Shown: positions 46,407 through 60,081, counted from the stretch's first letter. The stretch is DNA of 64,000 bases from Pseudoscleropodium purum (GCA_963969395.1 OZ017802.1:20491410-20555409); one strand, 5' to 3'. Notes: a model not told the origin generated them from the sequence alone. Numbers and translations are program-made.

Positions 46407-47360
46407 ACACTTGAAATTTACATATTACTCATATTTTGAACTTCTAAAATCTAGAAAGGTTCTAGATCAAAAAAATTTAAATGTACAAATCAATGAGATT
46501 GAAATTTAAAATTTGTATATGATATTGATTGTGTACACTAAAATCTGCATTAAAGTTAGATTTTAGAGGCATAAATTTAAACTCTAGAATATTAAATTTA
46601 AAAAATTGAGTAGATTTGGAAGTAGGGACATCTTCTAATAACATTGAAAAATGCAGTAAAATTCCTTGTCTCACATTTTCTTGTGACAATGACATTTATT
46701 GTCAACATCAATTTGCCACACCTCTATGTTTCTTTGGAGAGGATTTCCAATACAATGTCATCAAGGAATTCAAAAATTGTTCCTTGTGATTTACTATTGT
46801 TAAAATGCTTGATGATTAATATATTTTCTGTAACAAATGAATAAGCATTCAAACTCACCAAATGATGTATTGTTAAGATATTAGTGGATTAAAGTGACAA
46901 TGTTAAAATTTATATGTTCAAAATTTTGAAATTGTTTCTTTGACAATAGGTATATATTGATTAATGTAAATATTAATCAAATAATAGCTTTAATCAAGTA
47001 GTGACTTTGAATCTTTCATAAAGAGCATTTAGAGTCTATCTTTTGAAGAAATTCTAAATCTTTAAATTATTCATTTAGGAGCAATAGCGCAAAGACATGA
47101 ACATCCTTTTTTTAGAACTAACTTGTGATACAATTTTTATTTATTTTGTATGTTTAAATGTAAAGTAGAAAAATTACCTATTTAATATTTTCAAACATAT
47201 GAAAATATGATTGGAAAGAGGCTTGGATGTAATGAAGAAGATTTTCTAAACTAAAAATCATGGTATTCAAAATTGTATCTTTTATCAACAAAAAATGAAT
47301 GAGATCAAAAATTTAGGATCCTCTTTTTCTACAAAGTTTTTAAGTCTCTAAATTTCTTTC
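46407..47360. other. AT-rich spacer
   Basis: Nothing recognisable: AT-rich, with only short chance open frames on both strands. Confidence 0.3.
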
Positions 47361-47364
47361 TTAA

Positions 47365-48215
47365 CCCCTAAAGGACCATTGTCCCTTTGAGGGACAATTG
47401 GGATTTTGGGCAAGTACCTATGGCCTGAAATTTTTTGATTTTTTGAATTTTTTTTCAAAAATAGAAAAATTGATTAGCTTCATGGGAATGAAATTTTTTT
47501 TCAATTGGTGCCGGAAAACAAAAGTTATGCCCAAATAAGCTCAAAACAATGGATGAGGGCAGCAAAAAAAAATTTCAAAATTTTTTATTTTAATTTTTCA
47601 ATTTTCTTTCCTCATAAATTATATATTTTTTCTATATGGAAATCTCTAATTCATTCCATTTGGATTTGTTATGAGTTAGTTATAGACAATCTTGTTTTTT
47701 GGGCAATTAAAGAATCTTCTTGAAAAAGTAACTTGTAGGATTCTCTTCTAAATGCAATTTTTACAGTTTAAAAAAAAAATTCCACACAATTTAATTTTCT
47801 TGCTTAAATAATCTCACCATTGGAATTAGTGAATTTTAATTCTATTTTAAAGATATTAATAATTTAGGTTTTCCTTCTATCTCATATCTACTATTCTACT
47901 AATCTACTTCTACTTAATAATTTTTTAAAGGATAAAAATTAAGTTTTTTTGAATTTTTTTTTTTTTTGAGACCCTCAAATCAATTTTTCACAAATCTTGA
48001 TTTGTTTTATTTACTTTAAAAGTAGATACTGTGCAATTTGTGCGGTCAAAAATTCTAAAGTTTTTTTTAACACATTTTCATACTAGTTAAGTGTAAGATA
48101 CTATGGTTAGACTTGGATAAAAATAAATTGAATTTTTTTTTAACTTTTTGGTAATTTTCAAAAATGATAGTTTTGAAAGTTTTTTGGCAAAAAAAAGACC
48201 TTGGTCCCTTAGGGG
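47365..48215. mobile_element. TTAA-flanked element C (type 3), 851 bp
   Basis: It begins CCCCTAAAGGACCATTGTCC and ends GGTCCCTTAGGGG, an inverted repeat of about 13 bp with few mismatches, flanked by TTAA (47361-47364) and TTAT (48216-48219). Near the left end CCCTTTGAGGGACAATTGGG adds a subterminal repeat. The body is non-coding and related to the inverted copy at 31020-32040. Confidence 0.7.
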
Positions 48216-49069
48216 TTATATAGGATACTTAGTATAATCTAGAAGCCAAATTAGAAATGCACTCTTTTCAAAACCCTATATGCTCTATGTTTTTTTGAGC
48301 TATTAGGAACTCTTTGTGTTAACAATGAGAGATACTTAAACATTCACATGTTCATACATGAATATGTAAATGAATTGTAATTGATAAGAGGCCAGAGGCC
48401 AATACATATATACAGAAAATTAGATGAATGAGAAAGAAGGATCAAAGGTGGATGAATGAACATTTGTCAATGTTCATCCCCTACACCAAGATACGTCAAT
48501 CAATAACCAAATCAATAACTTGATGAACTAATAGTTTACAATGTAACTAGAAGAAGCAATGAGAATTATAATCAATGAGCAATTAGGTAGTTTGAACAGG
48601 AAAGAACAAGTTGGAGTAAGCTTTGGCAATAATGACAATGGTGAGCAAAGTTGATTTTGGAATTGTTTTTTTCATCACTAGTTCTTGATTATTTGCTCAT
48701 TGGTTTGAATATTGGATTTACAAATTGAGTTGATTTGCTTGGCAATTATCATAGTTCTTCATTGCAAACTTAGTCGATGTGTAGACGAGACTCCAAGTCA
48801 TTATCAATGGTTGACAATAGTCTTTGATGGAATTTTGACGGAATTTTGAGTGGAAGCATTTCAAGTACTGACAAGTACTATATTGTGTGGCATAGATTCA
48901 ATCCCAAGATATATACTACTTGGTCTAATTATAAGAAAAAAGTAAATGGATTTAGTAACTCTCAATTTAAAAGTTTTTGGAAGCTAGTAGATGTTGAGTG
49001 TTATTTATAGAATAACTAGTTGTTTTCAAATAGATGATATCTTGAATCCCCATTTCCTCTTTTCAGTTT

Positions 49070-50470
49070 TACAAATCATTGCTTTCCTAATAGCTTAGTA
49101 AAAATATCTGCTATTTGGTCTTAAGTTTGAATATATAGGGTTTCAATTGTACCTACTGCAACATTTACTCTAATAAATTGAAGCCACAAGTCTATGTGCT
49201 TTAGTTGTTCTGATGCACCAAGGTTCTAGAAGCCTTGAAAGTACTTTGATTGTCATAAATTAGGGTGATAGGGTTTGGTTTTATGACCTAAATTATGGAA
49301 GAGAGGATTCTCAACCAAATAGCTTCTCTAATTCCATCTATGAGTGCCTTCGCTTCGGCATCCATTGAGGAAACAACTACAATGGTTGTTTTTTTTACAA
49401 CCAAAAGATGGATCTTCTAGCTAGTTTAAATATTCATTATGATTCATTAGATGGATTTTTTGTCTACTTTGTAATTGCTCCAATTAGAGTCTATGTAACC
49501 TATTATGGATGTGTTATAGTTTCATTGGTAACTAATACCAAAGTCTAAAGTGCCTCGGATATATGTAAGAACTTGTGTCACTGCTTCTATGTTTGGGATT
49601 CTTGGTCATGCATGAATGTGTTGAGGATTCCAATAGCACATGTGATCTCTAGCTTGATATTGACAAGATATATTAGTATTCCAACCAATCATTGAAATTG
49701 TTGTGAATCAATTTCAATGCCTAAGTTGAGTCCATTAGATATCAATATTGTTGTTAGAGTGCAAGACTACATGTCAAATTCTTTGAATTTTTTTTAGTAT
49801 AGTTTGTTTGTGATACAAAAATTTCAAACTTTGATGTGTGAAATTTTACACCAAGATAGTATTTTACGTTGCCTAGATCAGTCAAATCAAAACATCCCAT
49901 AAGTTTGATTTTTATTAATAAGTTGTGTATTCCTTAGAGGTCAAATCTTGTTATCAAGAGGTTGTCAATATAACAATATAATAAGAATGATAATACCCTT
50001 GGCTTTTGTAACATAAAGAAGTTGTAGTCTACCTCAATGTGATTCAAGTCATGTTTCGTTAAGAAACTGTTGATTTTTTCAAACCAAATTCTAGGAGATT
50101 GGCAAAGTCCGTATAGAGATTTTTGCAGCTTACATGCATATTTTACTAATTGTTGAAGAATTACAAAATCCCTCAAGTACCTCCAAGTATACTATTTCTT
50201 TTAGATCCCTATTCAAAAAAGGAGTAACGACATCAAGGTGAATAAGTACCCAATCACTACTTGTTCCTAATGCAATTACTATCTTTATAGCCTTCTATTT
50301 TGCACCTAGAGCAAAGACTTTGTCAAAGTCTATACCTTTGATTTATTAGAAATTCCTTGCCCTTAATCGAGCTTTGAATTTTGAAGGTTATCTCTCTGCA
50401 CCTATTTTGGTCTTGTAGATCCATTTGGTTGTCACAAGTTTTGCACTAGATAATAATAATGATGGAGGGC
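49070..50470 (-). mobile_element. Ty1/copia retrotransposon remnant (RT and RNase H)
   Basis: Minus-strand translation, with stops and shifts, gives the copia polyprotein order: KWIYKTKIGAER-like and KARLRARNF; IDFDKVFALGAK; LDVVTPFLNRDLKE (reverse transcriptase); CKLQKSLYGLCQSPRIWFEK; the catalytic-site segment YCYIDNLLI in place of the usual YVDD; then SMDAEAKALIDGIREAIWL, KHIDLWLQFIRV and QIADIFTKLL of RNase H. Many stops and an altered catalytic motif show it is dead. I could not define its long terminal repeats. Confidence 0.85.
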
Positions 50471-51980
50471 AAAGTAGAAAAAGAATCAATAATTGGTATG
50501 CCTACTGTAAATCCTAAGAGAGTTGGCATCTATCATGTGGATTATAAATGATTTCAAGAGCTTGTTGTGGGAGCTAACAAAATACATCCAAGTATGTTGA
50601 AGAAACAAGTTTTGTCTATTCTTCAACAATAACCTAACTTGGTCACTTAGTATGTCATATTTTATCCAAGGTTCTAAACTAATTCATTTAGGGATGGAAA
50701 AGAAGGATTGAAGAAAAATTTGAGGTAGAAAAACATCTTATGTTTAAATTCTTTTCAATCTATAATTCCTATTGCCAAAATGCTCTACAACTACATTAAC
50801 TGTCCTATCATAATTAATACAATTGGTTACTTCTTCCAAATTGTCTATAATACAAATGAGTTAGTCATTCAATTAGAAGCTAATACATTACTACAATGCA
50901 TTCCATCATGCTTAACAAAATTGCGATAGGTGGCCATTTATATTGTTTGATCTTAGCTTCAAAAGATAAGGCCTATGACCAATAAGGTTTTGAAATCTCT
51001 ACAATTGCATTCATCATTTATTCAAAGTAGATGCTTAGTCATTCTAGTATTAAAACTTGAAGGACTATTACACAATGATTTTCTTGTAAGATGCGTGTGC
51101 CACTTCAAAAAAATATAGCAATAAACTACATATAAGATAATGTTTAAAGTTGGTACAAGAATTTATAATGGGAATGGAAGACTTCAAATCTTATGTGGTA
51201 AAATTTCAATGGTCAAAGTGCAATGTTGAATTTTAAATTATAAACCTTTGACAATACAATCTTTTTAACATATTTGAATCAACAACTCATTTATGAAGAT
51301 AAGATAAATACAATCTAATCTTTAAGGTCTTATAGTTGATTTGTATAATTTAAGTACCAGAAACAAATGTTTGAATAATTAAATTTTGATTACCCACTTG
51401 AAAATGTCATTTTTAGTCAAAATCTAGGTGGAAATATGTTCAGCATTGAAAATTAATTGATGTCTTTATTATCAAGAATTTTGCAAATTACTACTTATCT
51501 TGTGTCCAACTATAAAAGAGATATATAGATAGATAAATTCAATCCAATTAATTCTATTTCCTTCATCTACCATCCCATTTAACCTCTAAAAGAAATTGAG
51601 AACCAACAGAGTACTTATTTAAAATTTGCAAAAAAACAAATTTGATGATGTAAACAACCACTTTGCATATTATGGCAAGGAATAAGTATAATAAAAGGAT
51701 TGTGAAAAGGATTTAGCTTCATGCTTCTAAAGCAATGTTTGCCCTAAAGTAGGATCTTCAGTTATATCTTTGTATATTATTTTCTTAAATTTGTTCTTTT
51801 CAACCCTATTTACCATTGGAAACAATTGCATTAAGAAACTCATTTTGTAAGAGTACATTTAGAGTATTTTACACACATTTAAAGTGGAAAAAATCAGCAA
51901 AATAGCTCAAATAATGAACCTATGTACAAGATGGTAAAAGCATTTTTGGAGGGTTTCTAAAGATATATATGTTACATGTT
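50471..51980. other. AT-rich spacer, possibly more retroelement debris
   Basis: This is upstream of the copia remnant on its strand, so integrase or gag could lie here, but I could not find recognisable motifs. No gene is seen. Confidence 0.25.
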
Positions 51981-51986
51981 ATATAG

Positions 51987-52070
51987 TACTCCATCCATCC
52001 CCAAATGATCTTTCTATTGGCCTTTATTTTCTGTCCCAAATTGATCTTTCTATTGTAATGTAGAAGAAGT
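51987..52070 (+). repeat. Stowaway-like terminal sequence, degenerate
   Basis: TACTCCATCCATCCCCAAAT after a TA dinucleotide resembles the CTCCCTCCGTCCC start of plant Tc1/mariner MITEs, followed by repeated GATCTTTCTATTG. I found no opposite terminus, so this is a partial or decayed copy. Confidence 0.35.
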
Positions 52071-52589
52071 GTCAAAGGAATGAAACTTCTTTAAATGTCA
52101 AGAGAATAATAAAGTAAAAAAACTTTGGAGAAGTTGTTGTAGTATGTTTTGGATAAATTATTGCTCATTTGTTTTAAAGAAACTACTATTATATTCTAAT
52201 TAAGCTATTGCTCACTTGTTCTAGAGAAGCTACACCAATCAATCCACTTGTGCTAATATATATTTTATTTTATTTAAACAAATGAAACAAGAATCGCTCC
52301 TTTCATCTAGACTTCTTGGGGTTCATAGGTCAATTGTGTAGAGAGCCAATAGAGGAAGAAAAATATCAATGAAGGAAAAAAAAGGGATACAACACACAAT
52401 GTGGGAATTGAAGAAACAATTAGCTAGTGTTACCGTTCTAAATTGGCCCCGAAACCTGCATTTCAAAGCCCCACAACTTCAATTTGATAATAAGTCTAAA
52501 GTTCAAATTGGGAGAATAATTTTATTTTATTTATACCTCAAAATGAAATTAAAAAATAATTAAATTGTCGTCCCCTTGCCCCAACTAGT

Positions 52590-52893
52590 CTACTCACCCC
52601 GTCTATTGCAACATCGTCTGCTATGCCATCCGTGAGATTCGATAGTCCGCATTTGTTGATTGGACTGTGTTTGCTTGATTGGACAATCTAGATCTATCCA
52701 CTCCATCCGTTTGCCTTCTGAATCTTCAGTCCAATACTCAAACGATGCATATAACTGGAAATCTTTGTTCATGAATTTCTACAATCCCAAGGGATCATTT
52801 GCCCTTCTCCCATGTTTGCCACCATTAATTAAGTGGTTGGTTTCTATGACAATCTCCTACCTTCATTATTCCTCGTATGCCGTTTGTGACTAG
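52590..52893 (+). other. Coding-like fragment, unidentified
   Basis: A plus-strand frame of 77 codons (DCVCLIGQSRSIHSIRLPSE onward) has more balanced composition than its AT-rich surroundings, as a captured exon would. No start, splice signals or family could be recognised. Confidence 0.2.
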
Positions 52894-53039
52894 TGGTGAC
52901 TATGCTATATCTATAACTATGCATAAATAACACCTGCTAAAGAAGAGCATCCCATCAAAGCTTGAATATGTCACCTGTAAAATAATTAAAACTCCACTCT
53001 AAAATCTCGGAGATTCTTTGCCAACGACTTGTAGACAAG

Positions 53040-53493
53040 AGTCAAAAAAATTTCAATTCCATCACTAAATTATTAACAATTTAGTATTTTGATTCATTCT
53101 CTATTTCTTTCTACTTACTATTTTTTTCCTATATGTTGTACAATTCCAAATGATCTGAAAATTTTCAAACATGTAGCCAATTTGATTTGAAGAATGAATC
53201 CAAAGAGTTGCAACCATTTTGGATATTTTTTCATACAAATGTGACCTTGTGAAGTGTAGTTGCTCGATTTTTTGCAGGGCCAAAAAAAGGCTTTTTGTCA
53301 ATTCAATCACTAATGTCTTGCAATCTACACAGTGGAAATTTCTGAATTTTTTTCCACATCTTCGAAAATTGTCATACTACACGATCCTATGGTTGAATGT
53401 GTCCAAAAATGTTACATTTTTTTTTTATACTTGTCCTAAAAATGGCAGTTTTGGAACGTTTTTGATAAAAACATAGTCAAGGAACTTTAGGGG
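53040..53493 (+). mobile_element. TTAA-family type 1, right part only (element D)
   Basis: This matches the right half of 45497-46402 in the same orientation and ends GGAACTTTAGGGG followed by TTAA (53494-53497). The left half is missing from about 53040 leftwards, so the copy is truncated. Confidence 0.6.
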
Positions 53494-53949
53494 TTAAAAT
53501 CATATCTCCTACACTATTAATCTTATTAGTGTATGTGACACTCATTTACCAAAGTCACATCATTTATAAAATAAATAAATTAGTATAAGTTGAAATATTA
53601 TTGTATGGTAACAATTTCCTAAAAACTAAAATTTTGCAATGACACTAATTTTCTAAGCAACAGTAATTATCTACCTCACTAATAGAACAAATCAATGCAG
53701 TTATACTTTTTATTTGTTTTTTTGACACGAATAAAGGCGAGCTGCAGTTACATTTTTGTACTGAAATACAAAACTGCGTGGCTGGTTATATTTTATGATT
53801 ATCGGCAATGAAATTCCGTTTCATTTGTTTAAAAAATTAAAAAAAAAATTAATTTAATTTAATTTAAAGAAAACTGCAACCAGCTTTGACCGTACTGCAT
53901 CACGTGCTCGTTGACTTGAATCCAAATTGACTAGAGTAGGGCAAGTTGG

Positions 53950-55423
53950 TGTTCCGTAATCAACCTTTCTGACCCCAGATTGGATTTCAAATACCGACAA
54001 ATATGAGGTCTGTTCTTGAAGCTGCCTTTTAAGAGTTCGTTGCATTTGGGGGAAGATCAACTCTTTAAAGCAATTTTTAGTAAAATTTGTAGGAAGAAAA
54101 ATGGAATTGGCATTTAATACAAGTCATTTCATATTTTTTGGTCCTTCATGGAATTAATTATGGATTTTCGAAGTTGAAATGCAATGTGTACAAAATGCGA
54201 TCACATCCTAAAATGTACTATATTGGTACATTGAAGAAAGAAAAATATACCATTGTGATAAAAGTTGCTTTTAGAGCATCCTACCTTAGTAAAAATGAGT
54301 GCCTTTTTTTGTTTAAATTAGAAAGAAAGTTGCTTGACTAATCAGTCCCTCCTATTCAAAAAAAAGAAAAATAGTCCATGTGAAGCCATTTGCATTTGGG
54401 ATGGGCCTAAGTTGGCCAAACTTCATTAGTCTTGTATATATAGTCACTTTTAAAAAATTTGATATTTTTCTCTTGTAGTAATATAATATCTATTTGCTTT
54501 AGGGGGCTTAGAAAATTTACCTCTAAAAGTTATGTACAACAAAAAGAGTCTAAAAAAATGCAAGAAAATAGATACTTTTGAATTTGATTTTTAGAAAATA
54601 GTAAAAAAACTCAAACAATTCAAAGAAAAAATTCCCTTTTTTTCTTGACTTGAAGATGCTTCTTTTCAACCATTTTTCATCTTTGGAAATAAAAATTGTG
54701 TTTTCTACGAGTGTACCTAGGTAGTGCACTCCGAGCATATGTAGAAGGTGGACAATTTGTTATTTTTAGAAAATCTCTCATAGACTTATGTAACTTTAGT
54801 ACAACTCCTTGTTTCTCAATTTTTACTTTTAAATTCATATTTTTGGGTCAAAAATTTAGTACTAATATCCCCCCAAATGGTCAAGGTAGACATCCAATTG
54901 GAGATAGTTTTAAAATAGTAAAAATATTGAAAAAAATTATTGAATGTTGAAAACTACTACATGTACTTTTTCTTCAAATTTAAAAAAAAAATAGACATAT
55001 AATGCAAAAGTTATGAGCCAAAAACCACATGTCCAAGACCAAGGGGACAAAAAATAGGATAAGAGTTTCTTGCAACGACCCTTATTGAAACTACATTTTC
55101 TTAGTTAACCATTGAAAAAAGTGGAGGACATTTTTCGGTTGATGAATGATAAAGAATCTCTCCAAGCAAGATAGAAGTGCAACAATTCATATTCCAAATT
55201 TTGTGTGAAAAGGGAAGGACTTCTATAATAGTTTGACTTCCAATGAGTGCTTTTGGATTTTTTAAAGCTAACAATTCATATGATATCAAAACAAATGATT
55301 TCTATTGTGACTAGTTCATTGTTCAAGGTTTAAGCTCCAAAACATTCAAAATCGAGAAGGCTATGAGAAATTCAAGTTTTACCCTAAAACTATGTTCTTT
55401 GGGTAGGTTTGTCCTTTTAAGGG
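53950..55423 (+). mobile_element. TTAA-family type 2 element F, long copy
   Basis: The right end is TCCTTTTAAGGG followed by TTAA (55424-55427). Internal blocks match 62457-63330: GGAATTGGCATTTAA with CAAGTCATTTCAT near 54100, and the GATAGAAGTGCAAC..TTCAT block near 55170. The middle (about 54350-55000) has no match in the other copy and may be an insertion. The left boundary is unclear. Confidence 0.5.
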
Positions 55424-55529
55424 TTAAGGTAACTTGCGTTACACTAATCAATCCTCGTAGGCCTGGCTAGGTATCCTAGTTATCCCTAGCTTTGCTTCTA
55501 AGTGGATAGGAACTTCACATTAGAAGATA

Positions 55530-55790
55530 TTCAACTGCTTTGGAAGACTCCAAGTTCCTTGAGGTTTTCAGACTCTGGGAACTCCCTACACCAATTGCTT
55601 GATGTGGCACAATGACTACCACGTCATAAAAAAAAAAAAAACATTTCAACTTTTTTTTAGCATTTAAATTTTTTCAAAATAAGAAAAAAAAAATTTGACA
55701 ACAATTGTTCTCAAGCTGCCAGGGGAACAGTGATGGGAACAGCCCTGAAATAGCCCTCCCAACCCCCCCAAAATCCCTCTAATGGTTCTT
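55530..55790. repeat. Dispersed repeat, copy 2 (related to 75-330)
   Basis: The partner of the repeat at the left of the window, with the same block order: GATATTCAACT, GGGAACTCCCTAC, TGTGGCACAATGAC and GAAATAGCCCTC. A 137-codon minus-strand open frame overlaps this region and continues to 56124. Because it partly overlaps repeat sequence, I do not call it a gene. Confidence 0.4.
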
Positions 55791-56667
55791 TTTTTTCGCC
55801 GTTGAACAAAACTTCAATGTGCAAGAACATGAGCAGAAGAAAAAACGGAAAAAGGAAAACAGACAGAATACGAAATCCACTTATTCCGTCATTCGGGTGC
55901 TGAAGACTTAAACTTTTCCATTTCATTTGTGTCAAAACAACAACAGCGAAGAACGACTTAAACTTCCCCCTCTTAATTAGTGACTTTAAATTGAAAAAAT
56001 ACCGACCAAACTGTGAACCTCGTGTACTGCAAAGGATGGATGCCCTGTCCAAAACAGACGCCAAACTCTGACGGCTCCGTGAGTTTCGACATCCCAAAAT
56101 TAGTGGCACATCGTCAGCAACCAACGTCTATCGCAACACTGCTGCAATCCGTGTTGGTTCCAGGTCAATTACATCCTGCAACTACTTAGTGCAGGCATTT
56201 TCAGTTAACTTACAACAATTGTAAGTAAGAATTCAAAACAATTTACGATTGACATAATGAGATGCATTGTAAGCGGTTCTCCGATCCCTGGATTTTAGAA
56301 TTGTACGCTATTTGGGCTTTTTAACTGAAAATTACCAATCTTATTTTGAAAATTTCATTGTGGAAATACTAAGATGATTGTTGTATTTCATTGAAAAAAC
56401 ATGCGTCATGGACTTAACTTTTGAGTCCTATTGATGTACAGTGCTGTACAGTACTGTTCAGTACGACATAGAGGACAGAGTCATCCTTCTGGCAGGTACA
56501 AATACGGATTCGTTGCAGCTCCTTTCACAAGCTCCTTTAGCTCCTCGATCTGAACTTGTACTAGCTAGACTTGTGCTCTACGGATCTGTGATCCTTGTTG
56601 AATCCTTCTTGCGTACTTCGCACAAGTTGGTTTCGTACTTGACTTGCAGGAACCTCAACACGTTACC

Positions 56668-58454
56668 ATGGCGGTGACAGTGGAAGCTCAGATACACTGG
56701 CAAGTGCGGCGCTTAGCACTGACAGTCTTCGTGTTGGCATTGTCCCTGCTCTACCCTTCCACGGCCAGTGCGCAAATCAGCGCCATCGCCATCAACTTCC
56801 CCGCTCACGCGAGCTCCGACCTGGGCCTCGCAGGGATCCAGCTGTCCGGGGTGCTCTACAAGCCCTCCGGCTACGACGGAGTCGTGACGGAGAACACGTA
56901 CTCGGCAGTGGTGATGATGCACGGGTGCGGGGGGATGTGGTCCAACGGGGACACTACGGCGGTGAACGGAGCCAACCATTTCGCCTTGCCGAATGCGCCC
57001 AACTTGCAGAACAATGTGGAGAAGTGGGGAATTAGGCTGGCGCAGCTGGGAATCGTGGCCTTGGCGGTGGATAGTTACACGCGGAGAAAGTTGTTGACGA
57101 AGTACGCTGACGAAGTACTCTATCCAGCGAACGAATGGCAAAAACAATGCGCTACGGACATGTTCACGAGCGCTGGCAAGGTATAGCTCATTAGGCTGTT
57201 GCCTGTATATATCTAACCATGGATATACAACTCATCTCATGGTGCCGTACTATCTACTTCCCAGATTATCTAGCCCTGGTTCCCGGATACATTGCCATTC
57301 CCTATTTCATTGCAATGTTGCCACTTGACGGGGATACATGCATATGCCACTAATTTCTCGGTTAGTAATTTTTAAAGCCCTAATTTTCCTTGTACCTTGT
57401 GCAAAAACACCTGGGAAACATCTTATATACATATATGTCCATAGGAAATCAAAGATATATCTCCCTGTGCGTACTCTAGCTTAAACCCGTACTGGTCGAT
57501 CTTAAACGTACAGCCACTGCCTATGATAATAATTAGTCGAGCATTTTGCGCCATTTGACTGGTGATCGAAATGTTCATGATTGTGGCGGATTTAGATCAA
57601 AGTTGGTTTAAGAGTGTTTCTGTCCTTCATTCGCAATTGCAAGTTTCAAAGTGATCGAATATCAGCTGGCTTGTGACGCTGGTTTTCATGATTACATCAC
57701 TAAGCTAGCTACTCTTATCTTCACAAATTACGCATACTAGTCTCATGCACAGACTAGACGTCATTAGTCATCCAAGTTGAATGCACATTCGATTTTAATT
57801 TTGTTTGTGCCCTGAAAAATCCAATTGAGGAATTAACCCCGTCAGTTTCCATCGATTTAATTTTCGGTACTCACAAAAACTGCATCCTCCTCTACACAGG
57901 TCGACCCTTACACGGAGCGCGTGTGGGACCTCCAGGCCGCCTACAACCACCTCAACGTCGACATCCCCAAGATCAACTGCAACAAGATCGCTTCCCTCGG
58001 CTGGTCCCAAGGCGCCCAATCCACCATGCTCGAAGCCGCCCTCACTCTCCCTTCCTCCCCCGCCACCACTCGCTCCACCCCCACACCGTTCATTCGCAAC
58101 GTCAGTCTCTACCCCGGGTGCGGGACCAATCTCGGATTCGGCTCCCCAGCCACCGGCTTCTGGCAACCTCTCCACGACATGCACTTGCATGTGGGACTCA
58201 GGGACGGATTCTACAAGGATTGTGAGAGGAGGGCGGACAGGGCGAACACGTTGGGAGGGGGGACAGTCACGGTGACGTTTCCGACGGGGTATTTGGAAGC
58301 GTTTCATAGCTTTGATAATGTTGGCTCGACGGAGACGCCGTCGGTCGTGGCGGAGGTGTGGCCCACGGGGAAGTGTGCAACGGTGACGGGGAATGAGTGT
58401 GCCATGAGGAGCACGGATATTGATGCGCTGGCGTTTCTGCAAACAGTGCTGTAG
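56668..58454 (+). CDS. Secreted dienelactone-hydrolase-like alpha/beta hydrolase, 2 exons
   Basis: Exons are 56668-57180 and 57900-58454, with a phase-0 GT-AG intron, giving 355 residues. The start has a strong ACCATGG context and is followed by a signal peptide (residues 1-36, hydrophobic 16-29, cleavage near STASAQ). The fold is the alpha/beta hydrolase of the dienelactone hydrolase family: oxyanion segment VVMMHGCGG (81-89), nucleophile elbow GWSQG with Ser207 (many members have Cys here), an acidic residue in LRDGFYKDCE, and the catalytic His307 in EAFHSFDN. Substrate is unknown; family members cleave lactones and esters. The sequence resembles bacterial secreted members, and its codons are far more GC-rich than the flanks, so acquisition from bacteria is possible, with later gain of an intron. 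It appears intact. Confidence 0.85.
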
Positions 58455-58689
58455 ATCGATCGAGAGGGGTTGGAATTGCACGCACACGGGCTAGTGCAGA
58501 TTGATCAAGCTAGCTCCAGGAAGTTATGTAGATACTATGGTAGCGAGCGTGCGTGCGTTGCTAACTGATTTCTAGCTGTTAACACGAAGTGAATGTCCTA
58601 GAAGCCACTTTGTTTGTAGATGATGGATTGATGAATTGATTTCTGTGTTCCCTGGAAGAGTTAATTTGAGCTTGTTTGAAGCCAAAGTG

Positions 58690-58952
58690 AAGAGGATTCG
58701 AAGTCCTATAGTTAGACTGGTTTGGCACAGTGCAAAAAAAACATGTTTTCTTCACTTTGAACTCCAATTTTTTGCAATCTATGTGATGCGAAAGTTTCTG
58801 AAAGTTCTTCTGCACATTCTCATACTAGTCTATTGCAAGATCTTATGGTTAGATATGCCAAAAAAAATTAAAATTAAAATTTTTGCTCTTTGCTTTAGAA
58901 ATGACAGTTTTGGGCAGGTTTTGATGGAAAAAAGACCTTGGAACTTTAGAGG
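58690..58952 (+). mobile_element. TTAA-family type 1 right-end fragment
   Basis: Text such as TTTTTGCAATCTATGTGATG, CTGCACATTCTCATACTAGT and AATGACAGTTTTGG parallels the right halves of elements B and D, ending GGAACTTTAGAGG. The flanking target is decayed (CTAC). It lies directly downstream of the hydrolase gene. Confidence 0.45.
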
Positions 58953-59261
58953 CTACCGAAATTGTCAATATTTATTTCTCAAACTTCCTCACATGCATTC
59001 GCTCTAAATGTGCAGTTTGGTTGAAGTGTCCTCCCCTTCATTCCAAAGCCAATAAACAACTCAAACAAAAGGAAGTCTCAGCCTGTTAGAGACTTTGAGC
59101 TACATCAGTTTAAATCGTCAAAACTTGGTAAAAAATTTAGTTGCCACATCCTCTAGGCAATGGGTCAAAAGAAAGCACAACTAACATTCAAAGTTGTTCA
59201 AAGATGAGGTGCCACTGAGAAGAGCACATTAAATAAACGAAATTTAACCTTAGAAGAATGA

Positions 59262-59440
59262 TTGGGCTGGTCACTGTGGAAATCATCCCTTTTGATATGG
59301 TGTGAATCATTTACTAAAAAAACTCATGAGCACTCATTGGAGGTCAAAATACTAGACAAAACCTCCCTTTTTCACACAAATTTCCAAGGATGAACATATG
59401 CACTTATGTCTTACTAACATAAAAGGATTCTCTCAAACCC
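59262..59440 (-). repeat. TTAA-family type 2 internal fragment, inverted
   Basis: The complement matches 63010-63210: GGTGATTGTGGAAATCAT-like text, ACTCATTRRAGGTCAAA, and GGATGAAYATATGCAC. No termini are preserved. Confidence 0.45.
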
Positions 59441-60081
59441 TCATGTCTAAAGCGACAATACAGGATTAAAACTAGATGTGCCAAGTGACATTTGGAAAAA
59501 TTAGGAAGAACAATGGGATGAAATGACCAAATTGAAGACTCAAGCATGACTTTCTAAAGCATAAAAAACAAAATTATTTATACTTAGTCAGAAAAAGACA
59601 AAATAAATTGGGATAAATCAATGGGTGATCGATTGGCTATGTTCGATACTGGTAAGTCAAATTTTCAGACTTTTCTCAAATACTTCCCAGACACTGGTGC
59701 CAATTAAGAGAACTGAATATCTATCCAAGTTTCTACAAAATGATGAATAATTCTGAATAGAGAGCTTCAGTCTTTAGAGCTCATCTAAGATCGATTATAT
59801 ACTTCAGGCCTAAAATCTCTTCTGTCAAAAATTGGAAACTACTTCCAAAACCAGTACCAATAAATACTATCACATTCTAGAAAAATGTTGTAAGTCAATT
59901 TCAATCCAACTTTTAGAAATATTAAGCAATAGTATTGTTTAGTTTTTGCGCATTCTCTCAAGTCACAAGACCCACCTTAAACTGGCATGAGTATCGAAGA
60001 AACTGAGACGCAGAAGCGGTGACCTTCTTGTGAATTTCGTTCCTACTTCCCTCACAATTTCTTGAATACTTGAAAGGAAGC

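Noticed and set aside
55711..56124. 137-residue minus-strand ORF as a gene
   Set aside because: It overlaps a dispersed repeat and has low-complexity hydrophobic and Gly/Trp stretches without a recognisable motif.
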